From Bryobacteraceae bacterium (GTDB lineage Bacteria; Acidobacteriota; Terriglobia; Bryobacterales; Bryobacteraceae): DNA of 64,000 nucleotides. The stretch is taken from the NCBI GenBank assembly GCA_019748195.1, contig JAIEPW010000015.1:1-64000 (forward strand). The letters run 5' to 3'. The first letter of the stretch is position 1. The number at the start of each line of letters is the position of its first letter. The translations under genes were made by a program, and so were the position numbers. The notes under the pieces are model-generated. The model saw only the letters and a program-made list of their open reading frames with translations. It searched no databases and was not told the DNA's origin. Shown one piece after another: positions 17,199 to 26,692 of this stretch.

Positions 17199-20100
17199 CT
17201 AGAAATTCAACCGCGCGCTGATCACCACGATCCGCGTCCCGCTCGAGGTATCGGTGATACGCCCGAAGTTCGGGCTGTTGATGTCCGTATTCAGGAAGCC
17301 GTTCGCCACGTCGGAACTGAATTGCGGCGAGTTGGTGGCGTCGATCGCGTCCATCCGGAGCTGCAACTCCCACCGCCCGTCCCGCGCCAGGCGGAAGTTC
17401 TTGATCACGTTGATATCCAGCCGGAATGTCCGGGGGCCCGTGAAAAAGAACGGCTGCAGCGTGCCCAACTGTCCCGGCGCCGGATTCGACAACAGTAGGT
17501 TGCCGTTGGCGTCCGTGATGGCGAGGTTCTGCGAAAGACTGCGGATGTTCGCCGTCGTGGTCAGGTTGTTGCGGTCCGGGTCCGGAATCTGCCGCCAGTC
17601 CGGGAACAGAGACACGCCATTCGGAAGACGCTGCACCCGGGCGGCGCCCGAGCTCAACGCTGCCCAGATCATCGGCGTCGCATCCCCGGAAAACTGATTG
17701 AAAGTACTCCGGCCGCTGGTCAGGTTGATGGGCTCTCCGGCGAACACGTTGTAAATGCCGCCGATCTGCCAGCCGCCCACGATGTGAGACACAATGCCGT
17801 TGGACTGATTGAAGAACTTCTTGCCCGGACCGAAGGGAAGCTCGTAGAGGCCCGAGTTGCGGAGCACGTGCCGGATCCCAAACGCCAGCGGCCGCTTCTC
17901 CAACCGGCGATCGCGCCCATTGCGGAAACTGTCGAGCAGGTCCTGGCCGTCGCCTTCCTCCTCGCCCAGCGCCTTCTGGAAGGTGTAGTTCGACAGCAGC
18001 GTCCAGCCGCCGGAGAACCGCTTCTGATACTCCAACTGGAGTGAGTGCCAGGTCGAATTGGCGAAGTTCCCGATCAGATTGGCGGCTCCGAACTGCGGGT
18101 TGCCCACGATGTAATTCTCGGGCAACCCGGTGCGCCGCAGCCAGCCTCCGGGCAACGAAGTCCGCGGATCGGTGGTTGCGACTGCCGTTGCATTCAGGAA
18201 CGTGGCGAACGCACCGACATTGTTATTGGCCAATTGTGCCTGCGTCGTCGCCAGGTTACGCATGTAGTCGCCGCCCGTGCGCGTGGTTCCCACGACGCCG
18301 CCGGTTGCGCCCGGCACCGTCAAGCCGCCGAAGATACGGTCAAGCAACGGATGCGTGCCGCCGGCGCGGGCCGCGTTGAACGCATCCAGGATCTGCGTTT
18401 CGAAGATATTGGCCTCGTTGATGTTGGCGCCGCGCAACAACTTGGTCCCCTTGCTGCCCACGTAACGAGCCTCGAAAGTCGCATTGCCCGGCAGAGCGCG
18501 CTGGATGGCGACGTTCCAGTTCATAACATAGGGAGTTCGCAGGTTGGAGTCGTAGGCGCGCGCCGTCTGTGCGCGGTCCTCCAGTGCGACCGTGGACAGC
18601 GGCTGCCCCGTGGGCGACAGCGGCAGCGGAATGTTCTGCAGGCTCAGGTAAGATCCCTGGCGGAAGTTGTTCACTACGCGCAGGCCCGGCTGGTCCCCGG
18701 CGACCACGTCGAAGTTCCGCAAGGAGTTGCGCTCATAGCCCATGCCGAAGCCGGCGCGGATCACGGTCTTGTTCTCGCCGAACCAGGGAAGGTTATAGGC
18801 GATTCCGACCGCCGGCGCAAAGTTGTTCCAGTCGTCGTTGTAGATCTTGCGGTCCGGATTGGGTGAGTTTTTACCGGTCAGTTCTACATCGGTCAGCCGG
18901 CCGTTCTGCACGCGCCCCGCCTGGTACAGATCTCCGAACGTCGAACCAGAGATGCCGAAAATGCCCGCGGAGCCCCCTACCAGCGAAGCTGTGCGCCCGT
19001 TCGCGTCCCACGGCACGCTGTAATACTCCCAACGGATGCCCAGATTCAGCGTGAGCCGCCGCGTCACCTTCCAGTCGTCCTGAACGAACCAGCTTACTTC
19101 CCGCTGCCGCCAGGTTCGCTGCTTGTATTCGCCTGCAAGAAACACTGGATTCGGCGGGGCGGAAGCGTTGAATGCCTGCGTGCCGTTGGCCAAAGCTCCC
19201 GCCAGGTTGTTCAAGATGTTCTGCGCCAGTCCGTTGTTCAAGCCGATACCGGGCACGTTCGGAATGCCTTGAATGGGCGCGCCGCCGGATCCGATGACGG
19301 CGCGCGGGAACACACTGAAAGAGTTGAAGCCATTGGAAGACGTGAACTGCAACGTTCCACCGGCTTTCCAGGCGTGCTTACCGCGGTTGTAACGGATGAT
19401 GTCGGAATAGGAATACACGGGCGTAATCCGGCCCTGCGGATCGTTGCCCTGGTTCAGCGGGTCGGTGATGGTCAGGAAGTCGATCACATACGACTGCCCG
19501 TTGCCCGTCGCCGGATACAGAGCCCGCGTCTCGGGATCTTCCCACGGTGTCGTGAAAACCAGTCGTGGCCGGAAGACTCCGGCGCGGAATTCGTTCAGCA
19601 GGTTGCTGCGAATCGTCGAGGTCACCGTGGCCGTGTGCAACTCATCCCGTCCCACGCTGCTTCCGCCCGGCGCGTCCGGAAAGTTCTGGGCCACCAGAGC
19701 GTTCAGCGCATTCGAGTTTTCCCGCGTATAGCTGTAGCTAACGCGATGGTTGTCGTTCACCGACCAGTCAATCTTGCCGTTGTACTGATCGCGGTTGGAG
19801 GTTTCCGGCCTCTGCCACGTATAGCCAGCCGTGTTCAGACCGTCGCCGAAACGGAAGTTGTTGGGCAGCGGGGACAGCGCCAGCATCCGCGCCACCGCGC
19901 CCGAGGGATCGATTCTAGTGCGGTTCGGATCGAAGGAGTACAGGTTGATCGTTTGCAGATCGCCGGTCGCGTTCGACGGCCGCACCGGATTCCCCGACAA
20001 ATCGACCGTGCGATTCGCGGCTTCCGCGTTCGCGTTCTGCGCGCCGGGGAAAAAGCGGAAAAGTCCCTGCCGCGCCGTCGCCGTCAGCACGGTGGTGTTC

Positions 20101-21032
20101 ACGGCTTCACGCGACACCTCACGCTGGGCGTCATACAGGAAGAAAAAGAAGAGCTTGTTCTTCACGACCGGCCCGGCGAGTCGTCCGCCGAACTGGTTGC
20201 GGATCAGGAAGTCGCGAGGAGAAATCTCGTTTCCGTTCGCGTCGCGTCCACGTTGATTGTTGAACCAGTCGTTGGCGTTCAGAACCTTATTCCGATGGAA
20301 CTCGAAAAGCGATCCGCTGAAGCGATTCGTTCCGGACCGGGTGATCGCTTGAACCTGGCCGGTGCCGCGTCCCAGCTCTGCGTCCGCCGGCGCCGTCACC
20401 ACGCGGAATTCCTCGATCTTGTCCACGCTGGCGAAGATTGGCGAAGCCACGCCGCCGTTGATCCGGTTGTCCTGGATGTTGATGCCGTCCAGCGTGATGT
20501 TCAACTGTCCGATCCGGCCTCCCGAGAAATTGCTGCCCACCACCCCGGCCTGCGTCGACACCAATCCGAAGGCGCTGCGCGCCGGAAGCGGCAACTCCAG
20601 CACACTCTTTCCGGCCACCGTGCCGCCCACGGTCGAACTTACGGTCTGCAACGCGTTCTCGCTGCTGGCCGAGACCTCGATCGATTCGGTCACCACGCCT
20701 ACTTCCAGGGTGAAATCAAGGTTCTGCCGGCTGCCGACACCCAGACTAATCTCCGAAAGAACCGATTTCTTAAAACCCGTACTCTCCGCGCTGATGCGGT
20801 AGGCGCCCGGCTGCAGCGGCGGCAATTGATAGGTTCCGCTGGCGTTCGTCGTCGTTCGCACCGTCACACCGGTGTTCACGTTCACCGCCGTGACCGTGGC
20901 GCCGGGAATCACCGCGCCCGATGGGTCCGCGACAGTGCCACTGACAATCGAGTCGATGGTTTGGCTGAAGGCAGCCGGAAGAAACACGAACAGTAACAAG
21001 GCGATAGCGGAAGCCCGCAGGTATCGAGACAT
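17199..21032 (-). CDS. Oar-like TonB-dependent outer-membrane receptor
   Basis: 1277 residues from ATG 21032, which begins a clean signal peptide (MSRYLRASAIALLLFVFLPAAFSQ) and has AAAGGGG upstream. Residues about 30-110 form a carboxypeptidase-regulatory-like beta-sandwich (VSGTVADPSGAVIPGATVTA). A plug domain follows (about 120-240), then a very long barrel ending in ...VISARLNF, the terminal Phe being typical of outer-membrane barrels. Acidobacteria carry many of these; substrates (polysaccharide breakdown products, peptides or siderophores) are unknown for this one. It stands alone between the chemotaxis operon and the sugar gene group, whose sugar enzymes hint at, but do not prove, carbohydrate uptake. 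Confidence 0.9.
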   Translation of the reverse strand: MSRYLRASAIALLLFVFLPAAFSQTIDSIVSGTVADPSGAVIPGATVTAVNVNTGVTVRTTTNASGTYQLPPLQPGAYRISAESTGFKKSVLSEISLGVGSRQNLDFTLEVGVVTESIEVSASSENALQTVSSTVGGTVAGKSVLELPLPARSAFGLVSTQAGVVGSNFSGGRIGQLNITLDGINIQDNRINGGVASPIFASVDKIEEFRVVTAPADAELGRGTGQVQAITRSGTNRFSGSLFEFHRNKVLNANDWFNNQRGRDANGNEISPRDFLIRNQFGGRLAGPVVKNKLFFFFLYDAQREVSREAVNTTVLTATARQGLFRFFPGAQNANAEAANRTVDLSGNPVRPSNATGDLQTINLYSFDPNRTRIDPSGAVARMLALSPLPNNFRFGDGLNTAGYTWQRPETSNRDQYNGKIDWSVNDNHRVSYSYTRENSNALNALVAQNFPDAPGGSSVGRDELHTATVTSTIRSNLLNEFRAGVFRPRLVFTTPWEDPETRALYPATGNGQSYVIDFLTITDPLNQGNDPQGRITPVYSYSDIIRYNRGKHAWKAGGTLQFTSSNGFNSFSVFPRAVIGSGGAPIQGIPNVPGIGLNNGLAQNILNNLAGALANGTQAFNASAPPNPVFLAGEYKQRTWRQREVSWFVQDDWKVTRRLTLNLGIRWEYYSVPWDANGRTASLVGGSAGIFGISGSTFGDLYQAGRVQNGRLTDVELTGKNSPNPDRKIYNDDWNNFAPAVGIAYNLPWFGENKTVIRAGFGMGYERNSLRNFDVVAGDQPGLRVVNNFRQGSYLSLQNIPLPLSPTGQPLSTVALEDRAQTARAYDSNLRTPYVMNWNVAIQRALPGNATFEARYVGSKGTKLLRGANINEANIFETQILDAFNAARAGGTHPLLDRIFGGLTVPGATGGVVGTTRTGGDYMRNLATTQAQLANNNVGAFATFLNATAVATTDPRTSLPGGWLRRTGLPENYIVGNPQFGAANLIGNFANSTWHSLQLEYQKRFSGGWTLLSNYTFQKALGEEEGDGQDLLDSFRNGRDRRLEKRPLAFGIRHVLRNSGLYELPFGPGKKFFNQSNGIVSHIVGGWQIGGIYNVFAGEPINLTSGRSTFNQFSGDATPMIWAALSSGAARVQRLPNGVSLFPDWRQIPDPDRNNLTTTANIRSLSQNLAITDANGNLLLSNPAPGQLGTLQPFFFTGPRTFRLDINVIKNFRLARDGRWELQLRMDAIDATNSPQFSSDVANGFLNTDINSPNFGRITDTSSGTRIVVISARLNF

Positions 21033-21132
21033 GTGCAGTAACCCCTTTAACTCGCGACAGACCCGCCTGCGCCGCAGCCGTTGCGCAGACAACATTCTTG
21101 TAACTTAAGGATACTTCACCGTCCGGTAACCC

Positions 21133-21966
21133 TCAACCCATTGGGGCAGGACGGCCTGTTTTCAGGGCCAAAAGGAGTGCACGCGCCTGGGCGATATCCC
21201 GCCAACGCTCTTCTGGATCGCGACTTTCGCGTTCAATCGCCAGAATGCCGCGGTATCCGGCATCCTGCAGCCTCTCGAAGAATGTGGCAATGTCCACGGA
21301 TCCGGAACCCAAAGGCCGCTCCCTGCCCAGCGTGCCGGCCGCGCCGGGCTCCGGCGGATCGCCATCCTTCATATGGACGGAAACAACGTGCGGGGCTAGC
21401 TTGCCGATCGCCTCCAGCGGATCGTCGGTGCCGTAGAGAATCAGGTTGGCCGGATCAAAGTTGATCTTGAGATTGTCGCGATCCGCTTCTCTCAAGAACT
21501 CCAACAGAACATCTGCCCGCTCCTGCCCGGTCTCGAGCGCGAAGGTCTGCCCGTTACTCGCCGCGCGATCGCAAACCAGGCGAACGGCGTCGAGAACGCC
21601 CGCGAAATCGGGATGCCGCGGGTCTTCGGGAACCACGCCGATGTGACAAGCAATCGAGGAGACGCCGAACTGCGCCGCCCAATCGCTCACTTGCAGAGTG
21701 CGCTCCACCCGCCGGGCGCGAAACGCCCTGGGAATGAAGCCGACGGTCCGCTCGACCGTTGCGAAATCGGCGTAGTCCTCGCCTTCATATGCGCAAAACA
21801 CGGTGGCGAGCGCGAAATCGCCGAACTCGTACTGCAAGCCCGGCAGGGAAACGTCCTCTTCGATCCCCAGTTGCCCGCACCGAAATCCGATCCGCCGCAC
21901 GCCTTCCAGGGAATCGCGACCCGCCCAAAACATCACGCCGACTTCCAGCGGATCTACAATTCGCAC
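21133..21966 (-). CDS. sugar phosphate isomerase/epimerase-like TIM-barrel protein
   Basis: About 277 residues of the xylose-isomerase-like TIM-barrel family (AP_endonuc_2). Motifs include LKINFDPANLILYGTDD, the metal-site segment VSVHMKDGD and GSGSVDIATFFERLQDAGYRG. The start is uncertain. GTG at 21966 keeps the first barrel strand (LEVGVMFWAG) intact and overlaps the upstream gene by 13 bases. ATG at 21933 has a better GGAAG but would cut that strand. Substrate unknown; proteins of this family isomerise or epimerise keto-sugars or inositols. It is coupled to the Gfo/Idh/MocA dehydrogenase gene. Confidence 0.85.
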   Translation of the reverse strand: MRIVDPLEVGVMFWAGRDSLEGVRRIGFRCGQLGIEEDVSLPGLQYEFGDFALATVFCAYEGEDYADFATVERTVGFIPRAFRARRVERTLQVSDWAAQFGVSSIACHIGVVPEDPRHPDFAGVLDAVRLVCDRAASNGQTFALETGQERADVLLEFLREADRDNLKINFDPANLILYGTDDPLEAIGKLAPHVVSVHMKDGDPPEPGAAGTLGRERPLGSGSVDIATFFERLQDAGYRGILAIERESRDPEERWRDIAQARALLLALKTGRPAPMG

Positions 21967-22946
21967 GGAATCCGTTCCCCCCGGCGCGCGCGCGCCCCGA
22001 TCATCTGGCGCGCCATGGCCACCGCCAGCGCGGACTCGCCGGGCGGACACAGGTCCGGCTGCCGGTTCTGGCGGGCGCACTCGGCGAAGTAGTTTAATTC
22101 GGCCGCGAAACCGTCGCCAACGGAGTCACCCAACGGCTCGACAACCCCGTCGCGATGAAAGAACGTCGGCACCCGGCCCGCGGAGCTGTACTCGATGGTG
22201 CCTTCCGAGGTCGCCACCGTGTACTCCATCGAGAACGGATACCCCTTGGGATGCCACCCTCCAGTGATCACCACCGAAAGCCCCGATTCGTAGTACCACG
22301 TTGCCGTGATCACGTCGACGCAATCAACGGGACTGGAGTAGCCTGTCGCGGAAAGCGATTGAGGCGCTCCGAACAAGTGCAGGGCGAAGTCGACATCGTG
22401 GATGAGCAGATCGAAGGCGCCGCCGCCCGATTCCTCGAAGTTGCGCATCCACTGCGACCATCCCGGCGCGCCGGAGCGGCGGCGAAAGATCGCCACGCAC
22501 GCCTCGACGCCTTGCAGCGCCGCGCGCAGCGCCTGATAAGCGGGAAAGAAGCGGAGTACGTGACCCACCATCAGCACCCGATTCGCCCGCGCCGCGGCTT
22601 CGATCATGGCCCGAGCCGACGCCGCATCCAACGCCATCGGTTTCTCCACCAGCACATGCTTGCCTGCCTGCAGCGCCTGGATCGCAACCCCTGCGTGGAG
22701 GTTGCTGGGCAGACAGATGTCCACGGCGTCGATACCCGCATCCAGGATCACCTGCTGGAAATCCTGGCAGTGGCGATAGCAGGACAGGTCCAGCGGTTCC
22801 TCCGCCAGGTCCAGATTGCCGGACTGCTGCACCAGCGGCACGCTGTCACGGCTGCACACGGCCGCGATCTCCACGTCCGCCACCTTCCGGTAGGCCTTGA
22901 GATGCGTGACACCCATGAAGCCCAGGCCTAACACCGCGATTCGCAC
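21954..22946 (-). CDS. Gfo/Idh/MocA family NAD(P)-dependent oxidoreductase
   Basis: 330 residues from GTG 22946. Rossmann N-terminus VLGLGFMGVTHLKAY, the family lysine motif in LVEKPMALDAASA and the C-terminal substrate-binding domain with DLLIHDVDFALHLFG (the catalytic His/Asp region) are all present. These enzymes oxidise or reduce sugars, inositols or sugar nucleotides. The overlap with a TIM-barrel isomerase gene is a frequent pairing in carbohydrate catabolism. The exact substrate is not predictable. A TACAAT lies five bases before the GTG and no ribosome-binding site is seen. Confidence 0.88.
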   Translation of the reverse strand: MRIAVLGLGFMGVTHLKAYRKVADVEIAAVCSRDSVPLVQQSGNLDLAEEPLDLSCYRHCQDFQQVILDAGIDAVDICLPSNLHAGVAIQALQAGKHVLVEKPMALDAASARAMIEAAARANRVLMVGHVLRFFPAYQALRAALQGVEACVAIFRRRSGAPGWSQWMRNFEESGGGAFDLLIHDVDFALHLFGAPQSLSATGYSSPVDCVDVITATWYYESGLSVVITGGWHPKGYPFSMEYTVATSEGTIEYSSAGRVPTFFHRDGVVEPLGDSVGDGFAAELNYFAECARQNRQPDLCPPGESALAVAMARQMIGARARRGERIPCEL

Positions 22947-22951
22947 GCTTC

Positions 22952-22957
22952 ATTGTA
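22952..22957 (-). promoter_or_regulatory. -10-like TACAAT before the Gfo/Idh/MocA gene
   Basis: TACAAT on the minus strand is followed by five bases and then the GTG start at 22946. With no Shine-Dalgarno sequence in the interval, a leaderless start is plausible. It lies in the 85-base gap after the FGGY kinase gene, so the isomerase pair may have its own promoter. Confidence 0.4.
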
Positions 22958-23031
22958 GCTTTTCGCGCCAGATTCCCCGCCGCCGCGGCCTCGCCTCGAT
23001 CGGGCGATCGCAGTGGAATGAAGTGCCCGCG

Positions 23032-24471
23032 CTAACCGAACCAGTCTCGCAAGGCGGGGTACAGCTCTCGATATCGGGCATAAGCCGCGGCGTAAACCCC
23101 AGTGTCCCGCGGATGCACCGTCTCCACCTCGCGAACTCCGCGAAATCCGGAGGCCAACAGCGCGGCGCCATACGCGGAACCTTCCTGCGTCTCCAGAATC
23201 GTCACGGGAGCGCCGAACACACCGGCGAAAATCCGCCGCCAGACACCGCTGCGCGCGCCGCCTCCGGAAAGGCGAATCGAGTGCGGATGTACGCCCAGCC
23301 TTCGCAGCACCTCCAGGCTGTCGGCTTGGCTGAAGGCGACGCCCTCCAGCACGGCCCGTATCAGATCCGCGCGCGTGTGCGACGCCGTCAGGCCCAGCCA
23401 TCCGCCGCGGGCCGCCGCATCGAGGTGCGGCGTGCGCTCGCCCATCAGGTACGGAAGCCAGAACAGCCCGTTTGCGCCGGGAGGCGATTGAGCCGCCAAC
23501 TCATCCGTCTCCTCATGAGACGCCCCCTGCAGCACGTGCCGCCGCACCCATTCGAGACTCAGCCCCGCTGCCTGCGTCACGCCCATCGCATGCCATTTGC
23601 CGGGCACGGCATGACAAAACGTATGTACGCGGCCCAGCGGATCGTAGGCGGCATCGTCGATCTGCGCGAATACCACTCCGGAGGTTCCGATGGTGCAGGA
23701 AACCAACCCCGGCTCCACGATTCCGTTCCCGATCGCGCTCGCCGCCTGATCGCCGGCGCCCGCGACCACTGGAATTCCAGCCCGCAAGCCCGTTGCGCTG
23801 GACGCGCTCGAAGTGATCACGCCGGTGGTGTCCGGCGACTCGAACACCCGCGGCAGCCACTCCAGCGAAACGCCCGCCCGCCGGGCGAGATCCGATGCCC
23901 ACCGACGCTCGCGGACATCAAACAACCCGGTGCCGCTGGCGTCCGTGACATCGCTGGCAAACTCGCCGGTAAGCCGGAAACGAACATAATCCTTGGGCAG
24001 CAGCACGCGGCGGATCCGGGCGAAATTCTCCGGTTCGTGATCGCGAACCCACAGCAGCTTAGGCAGCGTGAACCCCGTCAACATCGGGTTTGCGATCGCC
24101 GCCACGATCGCGTCCCCGCCAATTTCGCGATTCAGGGCGTCCACCTGCGGCTGCGTGCGTTGATCGCACCATAGGATCGCCGGGCGAATCACTTCGCCGG
24201 CTGCATCAAGCAGGGTCAGGCCATGCATCTGGCCTGTAAGTCCGATTCCCCGGACCTCGATGTCGGGCGCGGCGCGCAGCACCTGCCGGATTGCGGCGCA
24301 CGCCGCGCTCCACCAATCGCCGGGGTCCTGCTCCGCCCAGGTTGGGCGCGGCATGGACACCGGCGGATGCTCCGCCGTGTTCGCCGCGATCACCCCGCCG
24401 CCTTCATCCACCAGCAGCGCCCGCGTGCCTCCGGTTCCGGTATCTAGCCCGAGCCACGCGCAGCGAATCAC
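23032..24471 (-). CDS. FGGY-family carbohydrate kinase, xylulokinase-like
   Basis: 479 residues. The N-terminal FGGY domain starts with LGLDTGTGGTRALLVD and contains GLTGQMHGL, LWCDQRT and TDASGTGLFDV. The C-terminal domain has the ATP-binding GGGARSGVWRRIFA and GSAYGAALLA. Length and motifs match xylulokinases best, though other pentose or ketose substrates are possible. The GTG start at 24471 overlaps the ROK kinase stop by four bases (GTGA), so these two kinases are co-translated. It would phosphorylate a ketopentose feeding the pentose-phosphate pathway. Confidence 0.85.
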   Translation of the reverse strand: MIRCAWLGLDTGTGGTRALLVDEGGGVIAANTAEHPPVSMPRPTWAEQDPGDWWSAACAAIRQVLRAAPDIEVRGIGLTGQMHGLTLLDAAGEVIRPAILWCDQRTQPQVDALNREIGGDAIVAAIANPMLTGFTLPKLLWVRDHEPENFARIRRVLLPKDYVRFRLTGEFASDVTDASGTGLFDVRERRWASDLARRAGVSLEWLPRVFESPDTTGVITSSASSATGLRAGIPVVAGAGDQAASAIGNGIVEPGLVSCTIGTSGVVFAQIDDAAYDPLGRVHTFCHAVPGKWHAMGVTQAAGLSLEWVRRHVLQGASHEETDELAAQSPPGANGLFWLPYLMGERTPHLDAAARGGWLGLTASHTRADLIRAVLEGVAFSQADSLEVLRRLGVHPHSIRLSGGGARSGVWRRIFAGVFGAPVTILETQEGSAYGAALLASGFRGVREVETVHPRDTGVYAAAYARYRELYPALRDWFG

Positions 24472-25382
24472 GATCCGGCCTGAAACGGAAGGTAGGCTGC
24501 GCCGTATAGACCTGCCTCATTGCCCAGTTTCGCGGCTTCGATGCGCGGCGTGGTGTGCCGGTAGGCAAACGATCGCTTCTCGATTTCGGCCAACATCGGG
24601 GGCGCGAACAGTTGCCAGGCGGAAAGCGGACCGCCCGCGAGCAAATACAGCGGGAAGTTGAACACGTTGATCAGCGTCGCCAGCGCGATGCCCAACGCCT
24701 CCCCCATCGACTGGAAGATCATTCGCGCCCGCGGGTTGCCCCTCATCGCCAGGTCATAGATATCCCGCGCTTCGGTCACCGGCAGCCCCATCAGCAGAGC
24801 CATGGACCGGATCGCCGTGGCCGAGGCGTGCTTTTCCAGGCAACCCGTATTCCCGCACGCGCAGGGATTCCCGTTCGGGACCACGGTGATATGCCCGATT
24901 TCCCCGGCCATCCCGCGATATCCGTGAAGCACGCGTCCTCCGCTGATGATCCCGCCCCCGATCCCGGTGCCCAGCGTAATCAGAATCTGGTCGGCTACTC
25001 CCTGCCCCGCCCCCATCCAGGATTCACCGAGGGCGGCGGCGTTCGCATCATTTTCCAGAATCACCGGCGTTTGCAGAATCCCTTCGATCTCCGCCCGCAC
25101 CGGCACGCCCTCCAGTTGGGGAATGTTGTTGGAACCGACGATCAGGCCCTTGTCCATGTCGATGAATCCGGGGACGCCCACGCCGACTCCGGCGAGGTTT
25201 TCGCGCCCCAGCGAGTCCCGCAACTGTCCGATGGCCGCGGCGATGCTCGAAATCAACTCCGCGTGGCTGCGCGAGACGTCCGTGGGGGCGGCGATCTTGC
25301 CCAGCATCTTGCCCTCGGCCGAGATCGCCGCCGCCCGCAGATTGGTCCCGCCGAGATCGACGCCGATCGAGTATTGGCCCAT
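24468..25382 (-). CDS. ROK-family sugar kinase (glucokinase-like)
   Basis: 304 residues. Phosphate-1 motif GVDLGGTNLRAAA, ENDANAAALGE, LGTGIGGGII and the zinc-binding ROK signature around GNPCACGNTGCLEKH are all intact. No N-terminal helix-turn-helix is present, so it is a kinase and not a ROK repressor. Likely substrate is glucose or a related hexose. It is the first gene of the minus-strand sugar group and overlaps the FGGY kinase gene. A TATCAT lies about 10 bases before its ATG. Confidence 0.9.
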   Translation of the reverse strand: MGQYSIGVDLGGTNLRAAAISAEGKMLGKIAAPTDVSRSHAELISSIAAAIGQLRDSLGRENLAGVGVGVPGFIDMDKGLIVGSNNIPQLEGVPVRAEIEGILQTPVILENDANAAALGESWMGAGQGVADQILITLGTGIGGGIISGGRVLHGYRGMAGEIGHITVVPNGNPCACGNTGCLEKHASATAIRSMALLMGLPVTEARDIYDLAMRGNPRARMIFQSMGEALGIALATLINVFNFPLYLLAGGPLSAWQLFAPPMLAEIEKRSFAYRHTTPRIEAAKLGNEAGLYGAAYLPFQAGS

Positions 25383-25427
25383 GAACCCAGCATGATAGCA
25401 GCCGGAGTTGTATAGTTACGAACACGG

Positions 25428-25862
25428 ATGAGCGCGGAAACTTTGTTCGGTATCGCGAACCTGGCCGTAATGCCGGGATGGATGCTGCTGACCTTCGCTC
25501 CACGGTGGCGCTGGACGCAGCGCTATACGACGTTTGCGATTCCCGTACTACTGGGCGCCCTGTATGCCTGGTTGTTTCTGCGCCACTCGCCCGGAGCGGA
25601 AGGCGGATTCAGTTCCCTGGCGGAGGTCGCCAAGCTGTTCGAGCGTCCGGAATTGCTGCTTGCCGGATGGGTTCACTACCTGGTGTTCGACCTGTTCATC
25701 GGCAGTTGGGAGGTGCGCGACGCTGGCCGCCACGGCCTGCCGCACCTTCTGGTGATTCCCTGCCTGGTGCTGACGTTCCTTCTGGGGCCGGTAGGGTTGC
25801 TGCTTTACCTGATTCTCCGGGTGACCCTGCGGAAGGTGATCGATGCTGACGAGGCTCTTTGA
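25428..25862 (+). CDS. ABA4-like (DUF4281) integral membrane protein
   Basis: 144 residues with about four membrane segments (roughly 8-25, 36-53, 78-95, 105-132). The conserved core GWVHYLVFDLFIGSWEVRDA and the later LGPVGLLLYLILR are characteristic of the ABA4-like family, whose plant member is involved in neoxanthin formation; the bacterial function is unknown. The following membrane-protein gene starts inside its last codons (20-base overlap), so both are co-translated. A TATAGT lies 11 bases before the ATG. Confidence 0.75.
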   Translation: MSAETLFGIANLAVMPGWMLLTFAPRWRWTQRYTTFAIPVLLGALYAWLFLRHSPGAEGGFSSLAEVAKLFERPELLLAGWVHYLVFDLFIGSWEVRDAGRHGLPHLLVIPCLVLTFLLGPVGLLLYLILRVTLRKVIDADEAL

Positions 25863-26604
25863 TCAGATTCGCGCGAATCGCTGGCTGTGGTGGGCCGGAT
25901 GGTTCAACGTCGCGCTCTTCGCGGTATCGCTGGTGGGCCTGCTCCTCGATACGCGCCAGGTGCTCGGCATCAATCCCTGGATCAAGCCCATCAAATTCGA
26001 GATCTCCGTGCTGGCATTCGTGTGGACCATGGCCGTGCTGCTGCATCACGCTCCGGCTCCGGTGAAGCCGAGGCGGCTCATCAGCCTTGGCATCTTCCTG
26101 GCGATGAGCGTGGAGATGACCGTGATCGTGGGACAGGCCGCCCGCGGCAAGCTCTCGCACTTCAACTCCGATTCTCCTTTGGATGGGGCGCTGTTCAGCC
26201 TGATGGGCTTTTTCATCATGGTCAATACCGCGATGGCGGCGTGGACTTTGTATTTGTATCGCAAGCCCTCGAATTCGCTTTCGCCGGCCGTGCTGTGTGG
26301 CGTTCGCCTGGGACTTGTGTTGTTTCTGCTCACCAGCGCCGAGGGATTGCTGCTGGTGTTCAACCGGGCTCATACCGTCGGCGCCCCCGACGGAGGTCCC
26401 GGACTTCCCTTCCTGAACTGGAGTACCCGGTTTGGGGACCTCCGCGTAGCTCACTTCGCCGGCATGCACGGGCTTCAGTTGCTGCCCCTGCTGGGACTGC
26501 GGTTTTCTCCCGGCCTGGTGCAGGCGGTTTTTGCCATCCTGGCCGCCGCCGTCTTCTTTCTCACGTGGCAAGCCTTGAACCGGATTCCGCTGCTGGCGCT
26601 GTAG
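25843..26604 (+). CDS. conserved polytopic membrane protein, function unknown
   Basis: 253 residues with about seven hydrophobic segments (near 17-37, 50-68, 80-98, 118-140, 148-172, 208-222, 226-246). Conserved-looking polar features in or near the membrane are NPWIKPIKFEIS, the HHAP segment and HFAGMHGLQLLPL. I do not recognise a named family. It overlaps the ABA4-like gene by 20 bases, so the two products probably act together. No signal peptide or soluble domain is present. Confidence 0.7.
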   Translation: MLTRLFDQIRANRWLWWAGWFNVALFAVSLVGLLLDTRQVLGINPWIKPIKFEISVLAFVWTMAVLLHHAPAPVKPRRLISLGIFLAMSVEMTVIVGQAARGKLSHFNSDSPLDGALFSLMGFFIMVNTAMAAWTLYLYRKPSNSLSPAVLCGVRLGLVLFLLTSAEGLLLVFNRAHTVGAPDGGPGLPFLNWSTRFGDLRVAHFAGMHGLQLLPLLGLRFSPGLVQAVFAILAAAVFFLTWQALNRIPLLAL

Positions 26605-26692
26605 CATCGTAGGACTTTGCTCCCGAGCATCCGCGGTACGAAGCTATCTCCGGAGGGGCTCCCTCTTACGCGGGCAAAGGAGATTACTGCCC

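Noticed and set aside
19269-20996. 575-codon plus-strand open frame
   Set aside because: Antisense shadow of the TonB-dependent receptor, with no signal peptide or domain pattern.
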